Positions 52,444-61,041 of a stretch of DNA of 64,000 bases are shown one piece after another. The stretch is from assembly GCA_021732005.1 (NCBI GenBank), contig JAKFVT010000053.1, forward strand, positions 164,964 to 228,963. The letters are read 5' to 3'. Each line of letters opens with the position of its first letter. Positions within the stretch are counted from its first letter, which is position 1. The translations under genes were made by a program, and so were the position numbers. Origin of the DNA: Mycobacterium sp. GTDB lineage: Bacteria; Actinomycetota; Actinomycetes; Mycobacteriales; Mycobacteriaceae. Under the pieces are notes generated by a model. It was not told where the DNA came from and did no database searches. It worked only from the letters and a program-made list of their open reading frames with translations.

Positions 52444-52454
52444 GTGTCCGGCCC

Positions 52455-53630
52455 TCAGTCGTCGAGGAGGTCGCGCACCACGGCATCGGCCAGCAGTCGG
52501 CCGCGGTCGGTGAGCAGCAACTGCTCTCCGGCCCGCGTCAGCAGCCCGTCGTCCACCGCCCGGCCCGCACGCGACTGTTCGGATTCCGTCAGCACGGCGA
52601 CCGGCAACCCGGTGCGCAACCTGATTCCCAACAGCACGTTCTCGATGTGGCGGGCCTCGGCATCGAGGCGCTCGAAATCTGCCACCGGCAGCCGCCCGTC
52701 AGCCAGCAGTTCGGCGTAAGCGTTGGGGTGCTTGACGTTCCACCACCGGGTGTCGCCGACGAACCCGTGAGCTCCCGGACCCGCACCCCACCACTGCCCG
52801 CCGTTCCAGTAGCCGATGTTGTGCCGGCACTCACCGCCGGGACGACTCCAATTGGACACCTCGTACCAATTCAGCCCCGCCGCCGCCAGCCGCTGGTCGA
52901 GCAATTCGTAGCGGTGCGCGAGGACGTCGTCGTCGGGCGCCTCGATTTCGCCGCGGCGCACCCGGCGAGCCAGCGCCGTACCGTCCTCGACCACCAATGC
53001 GTACGCCGAGATGTGATCGACGCCTGCGCTTAGCGCGGCGTCGATCGAACTGGCCAGATCGTCATCGGACTCCCCCGGCGTGCCGTAGATGACGTCGATG
53101 TTGACGTGCTCGAAGCCGGCCGCCATCGCCTCAGCCGCGGCCTGCAACGGCCGCCCCGGAGAGTGGGTCCGGTCCAGCACCGCCAGCACCCGACGCGCGG
53201 TCGACTGCATGCCCAGCGACACCCGGGTGTAGCCCGCGGCGCGGATCTCGGCGAAGAACGCCGGCGACGTCGACTCCGGGTTGGCCTCGGTGGTGATCTC
53301 GGCCTGTGCGACCAGCGTGAAGTTGGCGCGGATGGCGTCGAGCACCGAGGCCAATCCCTCGCCACCGAGCAAAGACGGGGTACCACCGCCGACGAAGACG
53401 GTGTCGACGGACACCGCACCCAGCAGGGCGGCGGTCAACTCCAGTTCGGAGCGCAGCGCCGTCAGCCAGCCCTGCGGCGAGGCGCCGCCGAGCTCAGCGG
53501 CCGTATAGGTGTTGAAGTCGCAGTACCCGCACCGCGTGGCGCAGAAGGGCACGTGGACGTAGATGCCGAACGCCGTTCCGGGAGTCAGTGCGAGTTCCGG
53601 TAGGGCGGCCGGCGCGGGGCGGACTGACAT
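52455..53630 (-). CDS. hemW: heme chaperone HemW (radical SAM)
   Basis: 391 aa from ATG 53630. Radical SAM cluster Cys30, Cys34, Cys37 (CATRCGYCDF); VFVGGGTPSLL and TEANPES are typical of the HemN/HemW group. The position and size match the gene annotated hemN (Rv2388c) in M. tuberculosis. HemW binds and transfers heme rather than oxidising coproporphyrinogen. Divergent from the sulfur operon, with 93 bp to the uORF. Confidence 0.92.
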   Translation of the reverse strand: MSVRPAPAALPELALTPGTAFGIYVHVPFCATRCGYCDFNTYTAAELGGASPQGWLTALRSELELTAALLGAVSVDTVFVGGGTPSLLGGEGLASVLDAIRANFTLVAQAEITTEANPESTSPAFFAEIRAAGYTRVSLGMQSTARRVLAVLDRTHSPGRPLQAAAEAMAAGFEHVNIDVIYGTPGESDDDLASSIDAALSAGVDHISAYALVVEDGTALARRVRRGEIEAPDDDVLAHRYELLDQRLAAAGLNWYEVSNWSRPGGECRHNIGYWNGGQWWGAGPGAHGFVGDTRWWNVKHPNAYAELLADGRLPVADFERLDAEARHIENVLLGIRLRTGLPVAVLTESEQSRAGRAVDDGLLTRAGEQLLLTDRGRLLADAVVRDLLDD

Positions 53631-53668
53631 CCGTTCAGTGTCCCAGAGCCGACTTTTGCTCACGACGA

Positions 53669-53681
53669 GTCAAAATTTGAC
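53669..53681. promoter_or_regulatory. palindrome upstream of the sirA leader
   Basis: GTCAAA-A-TTTGAC, a perfect 6-1-6 inverted repeat between hemW and the Cys uORF. It lies 30 bp before CAGAAT (53711-53716), the presumed -10, so it occupies the -35/-60 region of the sulfur promoter: a site for an activator or repressor whose identity is unknown. Confidence 0.5.
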
Positions 53682-53723
53682 CCGGTTAGAGCTATCGGCG
53701 CCGTTCGTGGCAGAATGGCGCGC

Positions 53724-53816
53724 ATGACAGCCCCCCAGACCCTGCGCAGCCCTGCGCTGGTCGTGCGGCGGCATGTCGATTTCAAGCGCGTCTGTACTTG
53801 CTGTTGTCTGGCTTGA
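53724..53816 (+). CDS. leaderless cysteine-rich upstream ORF of the sirA operon
   Basis: 30 codons starting MTAPQTLRSPALVVRR and ending KRVCTCCCLA, so four Cys codons lie in the last seven. CAGAAT (53711-53716) is 7 nt upstream of the ATG, the spacing of a leaderless mycobacterial transcript. Short Cys-rich leaderless ORFs before sulfur genes are known in M. smegmatis as cysteine-responsive attenuators; this one has the same place and make-up. It would sense Cys-tRNA supply by ribosome slowing. Confidence 0.85.
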   Translation: MTAPQTLRSPALVVRRHVDFKRVCTCCCLA

Positions 53817-53908
53817 CCTCGTAGACCCGCCCACCTGTACTTCAGCTGGCTGACCGGATCTGCGCCGCCGGAACAGCTCACCGGTGGATTCGCGCGATTC
53901 GAACGCCA

Positions 53909-53929
53909 GCTCCTTGAACATTGAGGAGC
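53909..53929 (+). promoter_or_regulatory. Shine-Dalgarno-sequestering hairpin of sirA
   Basis: GCTCCT (53909-53914) pairs with AGGAGC (53924-53929), 9-nt loop. The right arm is the sirA Shine-Dalgarno (AGGAG), 8 nt before ATG 53937. An upstream AGCTGG (53844-53849) can pair with CCAGCT (53906-53911), which overlaps the left arm, and could free the Shine-Dalgarno: a possible switch governed by translation of the Cys uORF (inference). Confidence 0.55.
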
Positions 53930-53936
53930 ACATTTC

Positions 53937-55610
53937 ATGACCCAGCCGACCAAGGCCGCGGCGAAGACACGCAGTGAGGGCCAGTGGGCCCTCGGTGAGC
54001 GCGAGCCGCTGAACCCGAACGAGCAGTTCAAGAAGGACGACGACGCGCTCAACGTCCGCGATCGCATCATCAACACGTATTCCAAGACCGGCTTCGACAG
54101 CATCGACAAGAACGATCTGCGCGGCCGGATGCGCTGGATGGGTCTCTACACCCAGCGTGAGCAGGGCTACGACGGCACCTGGACCGGCGACGAGAACGCC
54201 GAGATCCTCGAGGCCAAGTCCTTCATGATGCGGGTGCGCTGCGACGGCGGCGCGCTGAGTGCCGCGGCGCTGCGGACGATCGGCGAGATCTCCACCGAGT
54301 TCGCCCGCGACACCGCCGACATCTCCGACCGCGAGAACGTCCAGTACCACTGGATCCAGATCGAGGATGTGCCGCAGATCTGGGAGCGGCTGGCCGCGGT
54401 CGGACTGCAGACCACCGAGGCGTGCGGCGACTGCCCGCGTGTGGTGCTCGGCGGCCCACTCAACGGCGAATCGGTGGACGAGGTGCTCGACCCCAGCTGG
54501 GCGATCGACGAGATCGTCAGCCGCTACATCGGCAACCCGTCGTTCTCCAACCTGCCGCGGAAGTACAAGACCGCGATCTCGGGCCTGCAGGACGTCGCGC
54601 ACGAGGTCAACGACATCGCGTTCATCGGGGTCAACCATCCCGAGCACGGGCCCGGCCTGGACATCTGGGTCGGCGGCGGACTGTCCACCAACCCGATGCT
54701 CGCCCAGCGCCTGGGCGCCTGGGTGCCGCTCGACGAGGTCCCCGAGGTGTGGGAGGCCATCACCTCGGTGTTCCGCGACTACGGCTACCGCAGGCTTCGC
54801 AGCAAGGCGCGGCTGAAGTTCCTCATCAAGGACTGGGGTGTCGAAAAATTCCGCCAGGTCGTTGAGGACGAATACCTGGGCCGCAAGCTGCTCGACGGCC
54901 CCGCGCCGGAGCCGCTGAAGCACCCGATCGACCACGTCGGCATCCAGAAGCAGAAGAACGGGCTCAACGCCGTCGGCGTCGCCCCCATCGCAGGCCGGGT
55001 GACCGGCACAATCCTGACGAAGGTCGCCAACCTCGCCGAGGCCGCGGGCTCCGACCGGATCCGCCTCACGCCGTACCAAAAGCTGGTCATTCTCGACGTC
55101 GCCGATGACAAGTTGGACGAGCTGGTCGCGGCCCTCGACGCCCTGGGGCTGCCGTCGCGGCCGTCCTCGTGGCGCAAGAACCTGATGGCCTGCACGGGCA
55201 TCGAGTACTGCAAGCTGTCGTTCGCCGAAACCCGCAACCGGGCCCAGGTGCTGGTGCCTGAGCTCGAGGAGCGCCTGGCAGACCTCAACTCCCAGCTCGA
55301 TGTGCCGGTCACCGTCAACATCAACGGCTGCCCCAACTCGTGCGCCCGGATCCAGGTCGCCGACATCGGGTTCAAAGGTCAGATGGTCGACGACGGTGAC
55401 GGCAATTCGGTCGAGGGATTCCAGGTGCACTTGGGCGGAAGCCTGGGGCTGGACAGCGGTTTCGGCCGCAAACTGCGCCAGCACAAGGTCACCAGCACCG
55501 AGCTCGGCGACTACATCGAGCGGGTGGTGCGCAACTTCGTGAAACAAAGAAGCGACGGAGAGCGTTTCGCCCAGTGGGCCGTGCGGGCACAGGAAGAAGA
55601 GTTGCGATGA
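53937..55610 (+). CDS. sirA: ferredoxin-dependent sulfite reductase SirA/NirA
   Basis: 557 aa. Six-electron reduction of sulfite to sulfide with siroheme and [4Fe-4S]. Cluster/siroheme ligands: Cys419 and Cys425 (MACTGIEYCKLSF), Cys465 and Cys469 (INGCPNSCAR). Tyr71 (GLYTQREQ) and Cys163 (TTEACGDCPR) correspond to the Tyr69-Cys161 thioether pair of M. tuberculosis NirA. Leads the sirA-cysH-sirB operon; ATGA overlap with cysH. Expression is preceded by the Cys uORF and the Shine-Dalgarno hairpin. Confidence 0.96.
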   Translation: MTQPTKAAAKTRSEGQWALGEREPLNPNEQFKKDDDALNVRDRIINTYSKTGFDSIDKNDLRGRMRWMGLYTQREQGYDGTWTGDENAEILEAKSFMMRVRCDGGALSAAALRTIGEISTEFARDTADISDRENVQYHWIQIEDVPQIWERLAAVGLQTTEACGDCPRVVLGGPLNGESVDEVLDPSWAIDEIVSRYIGNPSFSNLPRKYKTAISGLQDVAHEVNDIAFIGVNHPEHGPGLDIWVGGGLSTNPMLAQRLGAWVPLDEVPEVWEAITSVFRDYGYRRLRSKARLKFLIKDWGVEKFRQVVEDEYLGRKLLDGPAPEPLKHPIDHVGIQKQKNGLNAVGVAPIAGRVTGTILTKVANLAEAAGSDRIRLTPYQKLVILDVADDKLDELVAALDALGLPSRPSSWRKNLMACTGIEYCKLSFAETRNRAQVLVPELEERLADLNSQLDVPVTVNINGCPNSCARIQVADIGFKGQMVDDGDGNSVEGFQVHLGGSLGLDSGFGRKLRQHKVTSTELGDYIERVVRNFVKQRSDGERFAQWAVRAQEEELR

Positions 55611-56320
55611 GTATTGGGGTGGACAGGGTGGCCGAGGCCGAGCTGCGGGCGCTTGCAGAACGTGGCGCGGCCGAACTCGACGGCGCCAGCGCGCTCGAAC
55701 TGCTGGCCTGGACCGACAAACATTTCGGTGGTGACTACGTCGTCGCCTCCAACATGCAGGACGCGGTGCTGGTCGACATGGCCTCGAAGGTGCGCCCCGG
55801 CGTGGACGTGCTGTTCCTCGACACGGGCTATCACTTCGCCGAGACGATCGGTACCCGCGACGCGGTCGAGGCGGTCTACGACATCCACGTCGTGAACGTC
55901 ACCCCCGAGCGCAGCGTCACCGAGCAGGATCAGCTGCTGGGCAAGGACCTGTTCGCCAGTAACCCGGGCGAATGCTGCCGGCTGCGCAAAGTGGTGCCGC
56001 TGAGCAAGGCGCTGGGCGGATACACCGCCTGGGTCACCGGCATCCGTCGGGTCGAGGCACCCACTCGTGCCAACGCGCCGCTGATCAGCTTCGACGAAGG
56101 CTTCAAGCTGGTGAAGATCAACCCGCTGGCCGCGTGGAGCGATGAGGACATGGACGCCTACATCCAGGCCAACGGCGTGCTGGTGAATCCGCTTGTCGAC
56201 GAAGGCTATCCGTCGATCGGTTGCGCGCCGTGCACGGCCAAGCCGGTCGAGGGCGCCGACCCGCGTAGTGGACGCTGGCAGGGCCTGGCGAAAACCGAAT
56301 GCGGGCTTCACGTTTCGTGA
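55607..56320 (+). CDS. cysH: adenosine 5'-phosphosulfate reductase
   Basis: 237 aa; ATG 55607 overlaps the sirA stop. Reduces APS to sulfite. The [4Fe-4S] Cys set is Cys123-Cys124 and Cys206/Cys209 (ECCRLRK, GCAPCT), marking an APS rather than PAPS reductase; catalytic Cys232 is in KTECGLH. Operates just upstream of SirA in the pathway. GTGA overlap with sirB. Confidence 0.95.
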   Translation: MSIGVDRVAEAELRALAERGAAELDGASALELLAWTDKHFGGDYVVASNMQDAVLVDMASKVRPGVDVLFLDTGYHFAETIGTRDAVEAVYDIHVVNVTPERSVTEQDQLLGKDLFASNPGECCRLRKVVPLSKALGGYTAWVTGIRRVEAPTRANAPLISFDEGFKLVKINPLAAWSDEDMDAYIQANGVLVNPLVDEGYPSIGCAPCTAKPVEGADPRSGRWQGLAKTECGLHVS

Positions 56321-57057
56321 CGGTGTCGACTCCCGGGTCGCTTCGCTCCTGCCCGCCGCTCATCCTCACCGCGCACGGCAGTGCCGATCCGCGTTCCGCG
56401 GTGACCACGTACGCGGTGGCCGAGCGCATCCGCATGCTGCGGCCCGAGCTCGACGTGCGGGTGGCGTTCTGCGAGAAGCACGCCCCGAACCTGAGTGATG
56501 TTCTGCGGACACTCGACGGGCCGGCGGTCGTCACCCCGCTGCTGTTGGCGAGCGCCTACCACGCCCGCGTCGACATCCCGGAGATGATCGCCGACACCGG
56601 CGCCGACGTGATCCAGGCCGACACCCTCGGCGAGGATCCGCGTCTGCTGACCGTCATGCGGGAACGCTTGGCGGAGCACCAGATTCATCAATTCGAGCGA
56701 GGCCTCGGCGTGCTGGTGGTGGCGGTGGGTTCATCCCATGCCGCCGCCAACGCCCGCACCGCGGCGCTCGCCGACACGTTGGGCCGCGGCACCCGATGGT
56801 CGGGAGTGCAGGTCGCCTACGCCACCGGTCCCCAGCCGTCGGTGCAGGACGGGATCGAGCTGCTGCGCGAGCGCGGCGCCAGGCGGATCGTGGTGGCGCC
56901 GTGGTTCATCGCGCCGGGCCGCATCACCGACCGGGTGGCCGCGATCACCGATGCCGCAGGCCTATCCATGGTCGCCCCACTGGGCGCGCATCGGCTGGTG
57001 GCCGAGACGGTCCTCGACCGGTTCGACATCGCAGTCGCGAACCGGGTCGCAGCCTAA
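56317..57057 (+). CDS. sirohydrochlorin ferrochelatase-like protein (CbiX/SirB)
   Basis: 246 aa from GTG 56317, overlapping the cysH stop (GTGA). Two CbiX-type half domains: PLILTAHGSADPRSAVTTY (catalytic His) and VLVVAVGSSHAAANARTAAL. Inserts Fe2+ into sirohydrochlorin, making the siroheme SirA needs. Rv2393 (che1) is the counterpart. Its TAA overlaps the cysA TAG on the other strand by 2 bases. Confidence 0.88.
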   Translation: MTVSTPGSLRSCPPLILTAHGSADPRSAVTTYAVAERIRMLRPELDVRVAFCEKHAPNLSDVLRTLDGPAVVTPLLLASAYHARVDIPEMIADTGADVIQADTLGEDPRLLTVMRERLAEHQIHQFERGLGVLVVAVGSSHAAANARTAALADTLGRGTRWSGVQVAYATGPQPSVQDGIELLRERGARRIVVAPWFIAPGRITDRVAAITDAAGLSMVAPLGAHRLVAETVLDRFDIAVANRVAA

Positions 57058-58076
57058 CTGGCCGCGACCTGAACCTCGCCGGCGATCGGCGGGACCCGGG
57101 TGGCGCGCACGTAGACGGTGTCGCCCTCTTTCAGCCCCAGCGCTTCGGCGTCGCCTCGGGTGATCTGCGCGGTGAACGGGGCGCCGTTGGTGGCGCTGGT
57201 CAATTCGACACGCACCTCGAAGCCCAGGTAGACGACCCGGTCGATGGTCGCGCGGGTGACTCCGGTGGACTCGGCCGTGCCGTCCCCCGCGGCGATGGCC
57301 ATCTCCGGGTTGCGGCCGACTCGAATATCGTGCGGGCGCACCAGGATTCCGTTGAGCGACGACACGGTGCCGAGGAAGGACATGACAAAGGCGTTGGCCG
57401 GGCTGTCGTAGACGTCGGTCGGTGAGCCGACCTGTTCGATGCGGCCCTTGTTGAGCACAGCGATCCGGTCGGCGACATCGAGTGCCTCGGCCTGGTCGTG
57501 GGTGACGAGCACCGTCGTGACATGGACCTCGTCATGCAGGCGCCGCAGCCAGGTCCGCAGATCGTCGCGGACTTTGGCGTCCAGCGCGCCGAACGGTTCG
57601 TCGAGCAGGAGCACCTCGGGGTCGACGGCCAGCGCACGCGCGAGCGCCATCCGCTGACGCTGACCGCCGGAAAGCTGGTTGGGATAACGAGTTTGGAAGC
57701 CGGCCAGTCCGACGACCTCGAGCAGGTCGTCGACTTTCGCCTTGACCTCGGCTTTCGGCTTCTTGCGGATCTTCAGCCCGAACGCCACGTTGTCCCGCAC
57801 GGTCAGGTGCTTGAAGGCGGCGTAATGCTGGAACACAAAGCCGATTCCACGCCGCTGCGGAGGCACATTGGTGACGTCACGCCCGTTGATGGTGACCTTG
57901 CCGGTGTCGGGTTGGTCCAGTCCGGCGATGGCGCGCAGCAGTGTCGATTTTCCCGATCCGCTGGGACCGAGCAGTGCGGTCAACGACCCGGCCGGCACCA
58001 CGAAATCGACGTTGTCGAGGGCGGCGAAATCGCCATAGCGCTTGTTCGCGCCGGTGACGGTGATGGCATTGGTCAT
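57054..58076 (-). CDS. cysA: sulfate/thiosulfate ABC importer ATPase
   Basis: 340 aa. Walker A GPSGSGKST, Q-loop VFQHYAAFKHLTV, signature LSGGQRQRMALARAL, Walker B LLLDEPFGALD, switch HDQAEAL. The C-terminal TOBE-like part (about 240-340) is of the CysA/MalK type. An AGGAG Shine-Dalgarno precedes ATG 58076. Last gene of subI-cysT-cysW-cysA. Confidence 0.95.
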   Translation of the reverse strand: MTNAITVTGANKRYGDFAALDNVDFVVPAGSLTALLGPSGSGKSTLLRAIAGLDQPDTGKVTINGRDVTNVPPQRRGIGFVFQHYAAFKHLTVRDNVAFGLKIRKKPKAEVKAKVDDLLEVVGLAGFQTRYPNQLSGGQRQRMALARALAVDPEVLLLDEPFGALDAKVRDDLRTWLRRLHDEVHVTTVLVTHDQAEALDVADRIAVLNKGRIEQVGSPTDVYDSPANAFVMSFLGTVSSLNGILVRPHDIRVGRNPEMAIAAGDGTAESTGVTRATIDRVVYLGFEVRVELTSATNGAPFTAQITRGDAEALGLKEGDTVYVRATRVPPIAGEVQVAAS

Positions 58077-58098
58077 GAGAGTCGTTCTCCTAGTGGGA

Positions 58099-58911
58099 TT
58101 ACTCGCTCGCCTTGGCCCGCCGGGCGTCCAGAATCACCTGGACGACCAGGACCAGTACCGCGACGGCCATCAACAGTGTCGACACGGCGTAGGCGCCGTA
58201 CTCGGCACCACGGCTGTAGCGGTCGGAGACCAGCAGGGTCAGGGTTTGTGACGTGCCGGGCAGGTTCGAGGACACCATGATCACCGCGCCGTACTCACCG
58301 AGGGTGCGGGCGACGGTGAGCACGATGCCGTAGGTCAGGCCCCATCGGATCGAGGGCAGGGTGATCCGCCAGAACGTCTGCCACCAGCTGGATCCCAGGG
58401 TGGCCGCCGCCTGTTCCTGATCGGTGCCGAGTTCGTGCAGAACGGGCTCGACCTCGCGGATGACGAACGGCACGGTGACGAAGATGCTGGCCAGCACGAT
58501 GCCGGGCAACCCGAAGATGATCTTCAGGCCGAGATTGTTTTCGACGAACCCGAAAAGTCCCCCGGCACCCCACAACAGGATCAGCGCGACACCGACGACC
58601 ACCGGCGACACCGCGAACGGCAGGTCGATGATGGCCTGCAGCGCCGACTTACCGCGGAACTTGTTGCGCGCCAGCACCAACGCGGTCGGCACCCCGAAGA
58701 TCACGTTGAGCGGCACCACGATCGCCACCACCAGCAGTGACAACTGCAATGCCGAAATCGCCGCCGGGGTGGTGATCGAGTCGATGAACGCGCCGACGCC
58801 CGGCGCAAAAGTGCGCCACAGGATCAGGCCCACGGGCACCAGCACCAGCACCGCGATGTAGGCCAGCGCGATGTAGCGGGTGAGGAAGCGCACCAGTGGA
58901 GACAGGATCAT
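58099..58911 (-). CDS. cysW: sulfate ABC importer permease CysW
   Basis: 270 aa, six helices, binding-protein-dependent permease. EAA-like loop EQAAATLGSSWWQTFWRITLPSI. ATG 58911 overlaps the cysT stop (ATGA). The cysW-cysA gap is 22 bp. Order and sequence match M. tuberculosis Rv2398c. Confidence 0.94.
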   Translation of the reverse strand: MILSPLVRFLTRYIALAYIAVLVLVPVGLILWRTFAPGVGAFIDSITTPAAISALQLSLLVVAIVVPLNVIFGVPTALVLARNKFRGKSALQAIIDLPFAVSPVVVGVALILLWGAGGLFGFVENNLGLKIIFGLPGIVLASIFVTVPFVIREVEPVLHELGTDQEQAAATLGSSWWQTFWRITLPSIRWGLTYGIVLTVARTLGEYGAVIMVSSNLPGTSQTLTLLVSDRYSRGAEYGAYAVSTLLMAVAVLVLVVQVILDARRAKASE

Positions 58912-59789
58912 GCCGACAGCTCCTCCCGCTTGGCGGCGCGTGAACCGATGGCGCGCAGGATGAACAAGACAATGAACGAGACGACCAGCAGCACAATCGA
59001 AATGGCGGCCGCGCCGGTCCGGTCGTCATTTTCGATCAGCGTGCGGATCCATTGCGAGGAGACCTCGGTCTCTCCCGGTACCGCGCCACCGATCAGGACC
59101 ACCGAGCCGAACTCGCCGATCGCGCGCGAGAACGCCAGACCGGCGCCAGAGAGCAGCGACGGCAGCAACGCGGGCAGCACCACCTTGGTGAAGATCACGA
59201 AATTCGTCGCGCCCAGCGATGCGGCGGCCTCCTCGACCTCGCGGTCGAGTTCGAGGAGCACCGGCTGAACCGAACGCACCACGAAGGGCAGCGTGACGAA
59301 CAGGAGGGCAACGCCCACACCCCATTTGGTGTGCTGCAGATGCAGATCGACCGGGCTGTTCGGCCCGTAGAGCGCCAACATGACCAGGCTCGCCACGATG
59401 GTGGGCAGCGCGAACGGCAGGTCGATCACGGCGTCGACCAGCCGCTTGCCTGCGAAGTCGTCGCGGGTGAGCACCCAGGCGACCAGCAGCCCGAACACCG
59501 CGTTGACGAGGGTGACGCCGATCGAGATCGTCAGGGTCACCTTGAACGACTCCAGCGCCGCGTTGGAGGTGACGGTCACCCAGAAGGCGTGCCAGCCGCC
59601 CTTGGCCGACTGCCACACGATCGCGGCCAGCGGCAGCAGGACGATGACGCTCAGCCAGATCGACGCGGCACCGACCCGCAGGCTCGTGGTGCCGTGCCTG
59701 CGGGCCAGCAAGCCGGACGGCCCGCCCGGCTCACTCGGGGTGAGCTCGGGCCGGACCGCCTGAGGATTTGGCTCGATAGCTGCTGTCAT
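58908..59789 (-). CDS. cysT: sulfate ABC importer permease CysT
   Basis: 293 aa, six helices after a 35-residue cytosolic tail. The coupling loop is REVEEAAASLGATNFVIFTKVVLP; LPFALPTIVASLVMLALYG and RAIGEFGSVVLIGG are family motifs. ATG overlaps the subI stop (ATGA). Confidence 0.94.
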   Translation of the reverse strand: MTAAIEPNPQAVRPELTPSEPGGPSGLLARRHGTTSLRVGAASIWLSVIVLLPLAAIVWQSAKGGWHAFWVTVTSNAALESFKVTLTISIGVTLVNAVFGLLVAWVLTRDDFAGKRLVDAVIDLPFALPTIVASLVMLALYGPNSPVDLHLQHTKWGVGVALLFVTLPFVVRSVQPVLLELDREVEEAAASLGATNFVIFTKVVLPALLPSLLSGAGLAFSRAIGEFGSVVLIGGAVPGETEVSSQWIRTLIENDDRTGAAAISIVLLVVSFIVLFILRAIGSRAAKREELSA

Positions 59790-60826
59790 CCAGTGGCCTG
59801 CTTGTAGATCTTCGTAATGGTGCCATTGTCCTTGTCGAACAGTGCCGGATCCACCTTGCTCCAGCCACCGAGATCGGCAATCGTCCAGAGCTTCTGCGGC
59901 GTCGGGAAGTCGGTGGCGAAGTCAGCGGTCACCGACGGATCGACGGGACGGAAACCGGCCTGCGCCCAGATCTTCTGGCCTTCCGGGGTGAACAGGTAGT
60001 TGTTCAGCGCGGTCGCCTTATCCAGATGCGCGCTGGTGGTCACCACCGCCACCGGGTTCTCGATCTTGAACGTCTGCGGGGGGTTGATGTGCTCGACGGG
60101 CTTGCCCTGACGCTCGGTGTTGATCGCTTCGTTCTCGTAGCTGATCAGCACGTCTCCGGTGCCCTGCAGGAACACGTCGGTGGCCTCCCGGCCGGATCCC
60201 GGACGGGTCTTGACGTGCTCGGTCACCAGCTTGTTGACGAAGTCCAGGCCGGCCTGTTCGTCTTGTCCGCCGTTGCTCTTGGCGGCGTAGGGCGCCAACA
60301 GGTTCCACTTGGCCGATCCCGAACTCAGCGGGCTCGGGGTGACCACCTCGATGCCGGGCTGCAGCAGGTCGTCCCAGTCCTTGATGTTCTTCGGGTTGCC
60401 TTTGCGGACGACCAGCGACACAACCGAACCGAACGGGATGCCCTTGGTGGTGGACTTGTTCCAGTCGGCGGCGACCTTGTTGGCCTTGACCAGGCGGGTG
60501 ACGTCGGGCTCGACGGAGAAATTCACGATGTCGGCCGGCTTGCCGTCGACCACACCACGCGACTGGTCGCCGGAGGCACCGTAGGAGGTCGTCACTGCGA
60601 CCCCCTTGCCCTCCGGGGTGGCGGCGAACGCCGGAATGATCTTGCTCCAGCCGGGCTCGGGCACGGCGTACGCGACCAGGGTGAGGGTGGTGTCAGCCTT
60701 CGGCTGGTTGCCGCCACCGGCGACGTCGCTCGAACCGCCGGCACCGCAGGCGGCGAGCACCGTTGCAGTCGTCGCCAACGCCACGGCGGTGCTCCACCGG
60801 CGACCGGGAAGGTGAATCTTGGGCAT
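59786..60826 (-). CDS. subI: sulfate-binding lipoprotein SubI
   Basis: 346 aa. Lipoprotein signal with lipobox VLAAC (Cys27). The mature part is a sulfate-binding protein: TTSYGASGDQSRGVVDGKPADIV, LVVRKGNPKNIKDWDDLL, TGDVLISYENEAI. GAGAGG lies 6-8 nt before ATG 60826. First structural gene of the importer operon; the 122-nt leader after the uORF carries a possible stem (TTGCG/CGCAA and ACGGG/CCCGT) near the start. Confidence 0.95.
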   Translation of the reverse strand: MPKIHLPGRRWSTAVALATTATVLAACGAGGSSDVAGGGNQPKADTTLTLVAYAVPEPGWSKIIPAFAATPEGKGVAVTTSYGASGDQSRGVVDGKPADIVNFSVEPDVTRLVKANKVAADWNKSTTKGIPFGSVVSLVVRKGNPKNIKDWDDLLQPGIEVVTPSPLSSGSAKWNLLAPYAAKSNGGQDEQAGLDFVNKLVTEHVKTRPGSGREATDVFLQGTGDVLISYENEAINTERQGKPVEHINPPQTFKIENPVAVVTTSAHLDKATALNNYLFTPEGQKIWAQAGFRPVDPSVTADFATDFPTPQKLWTIADLGGWSKVDPALFDKDNGTITKIYKQATG

Positions 60827-60948
60827 TGCTTGCCTCTCTCATTGCGGGTTACGGGCGAATCGAGCCCCGTCGCAACGGAATGGCGATGTTGGACAACGAA
60901 ATGTCAACGACCATCACCGACACCAGACCGCGGACGGGCACAACGGTG

Positions 60949-61041
60949 TCAGCGACAACATGCAACATCAGCAACGGCCAACGGGCCAACGGCAATGAGG
61001 GCCAAAATATGGCCCTCGCCGTAACCGGTCGCCGAATGCAT
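60949..61041 (-). CDS. leaderless upstream ORF with Cys-Cys end, before the sulfate importer operon
   Basis: 30 codons from ATG 61041, beginning MHSATGYGEGHILALIAV and ending DVACCR before TGA. TAAGCT (61054-61049 on the minus strand) is 7 nt upstream of the ATG, the leaderless-type spacing. Two adjacent Cys codons near the 3' end parallel the sirA uORF. An 8-bp hairpin (60997-61004 with 61010-61017) lies in its middle. Probably the cysteine-sensing leader of subI-cysT-cysW-cysA. Confidence 0.75.
   Translation of the reverse strand: MHSATGYGEGHILALIAVGPLAVADVACCR

Noticed and set aside
53670..55547. 625-codon open frame antisense to sirA
   Set aside because: No domain or plausible start; sirA on the other strand has every catalytic residue in place.
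60998..61016. AGGGCCA/TGGCCCT hairpin as a transcription terminator
   Set aside because: It lies inside the subI uORF with no U-tract after it; more likely a leader structure than a terminator.
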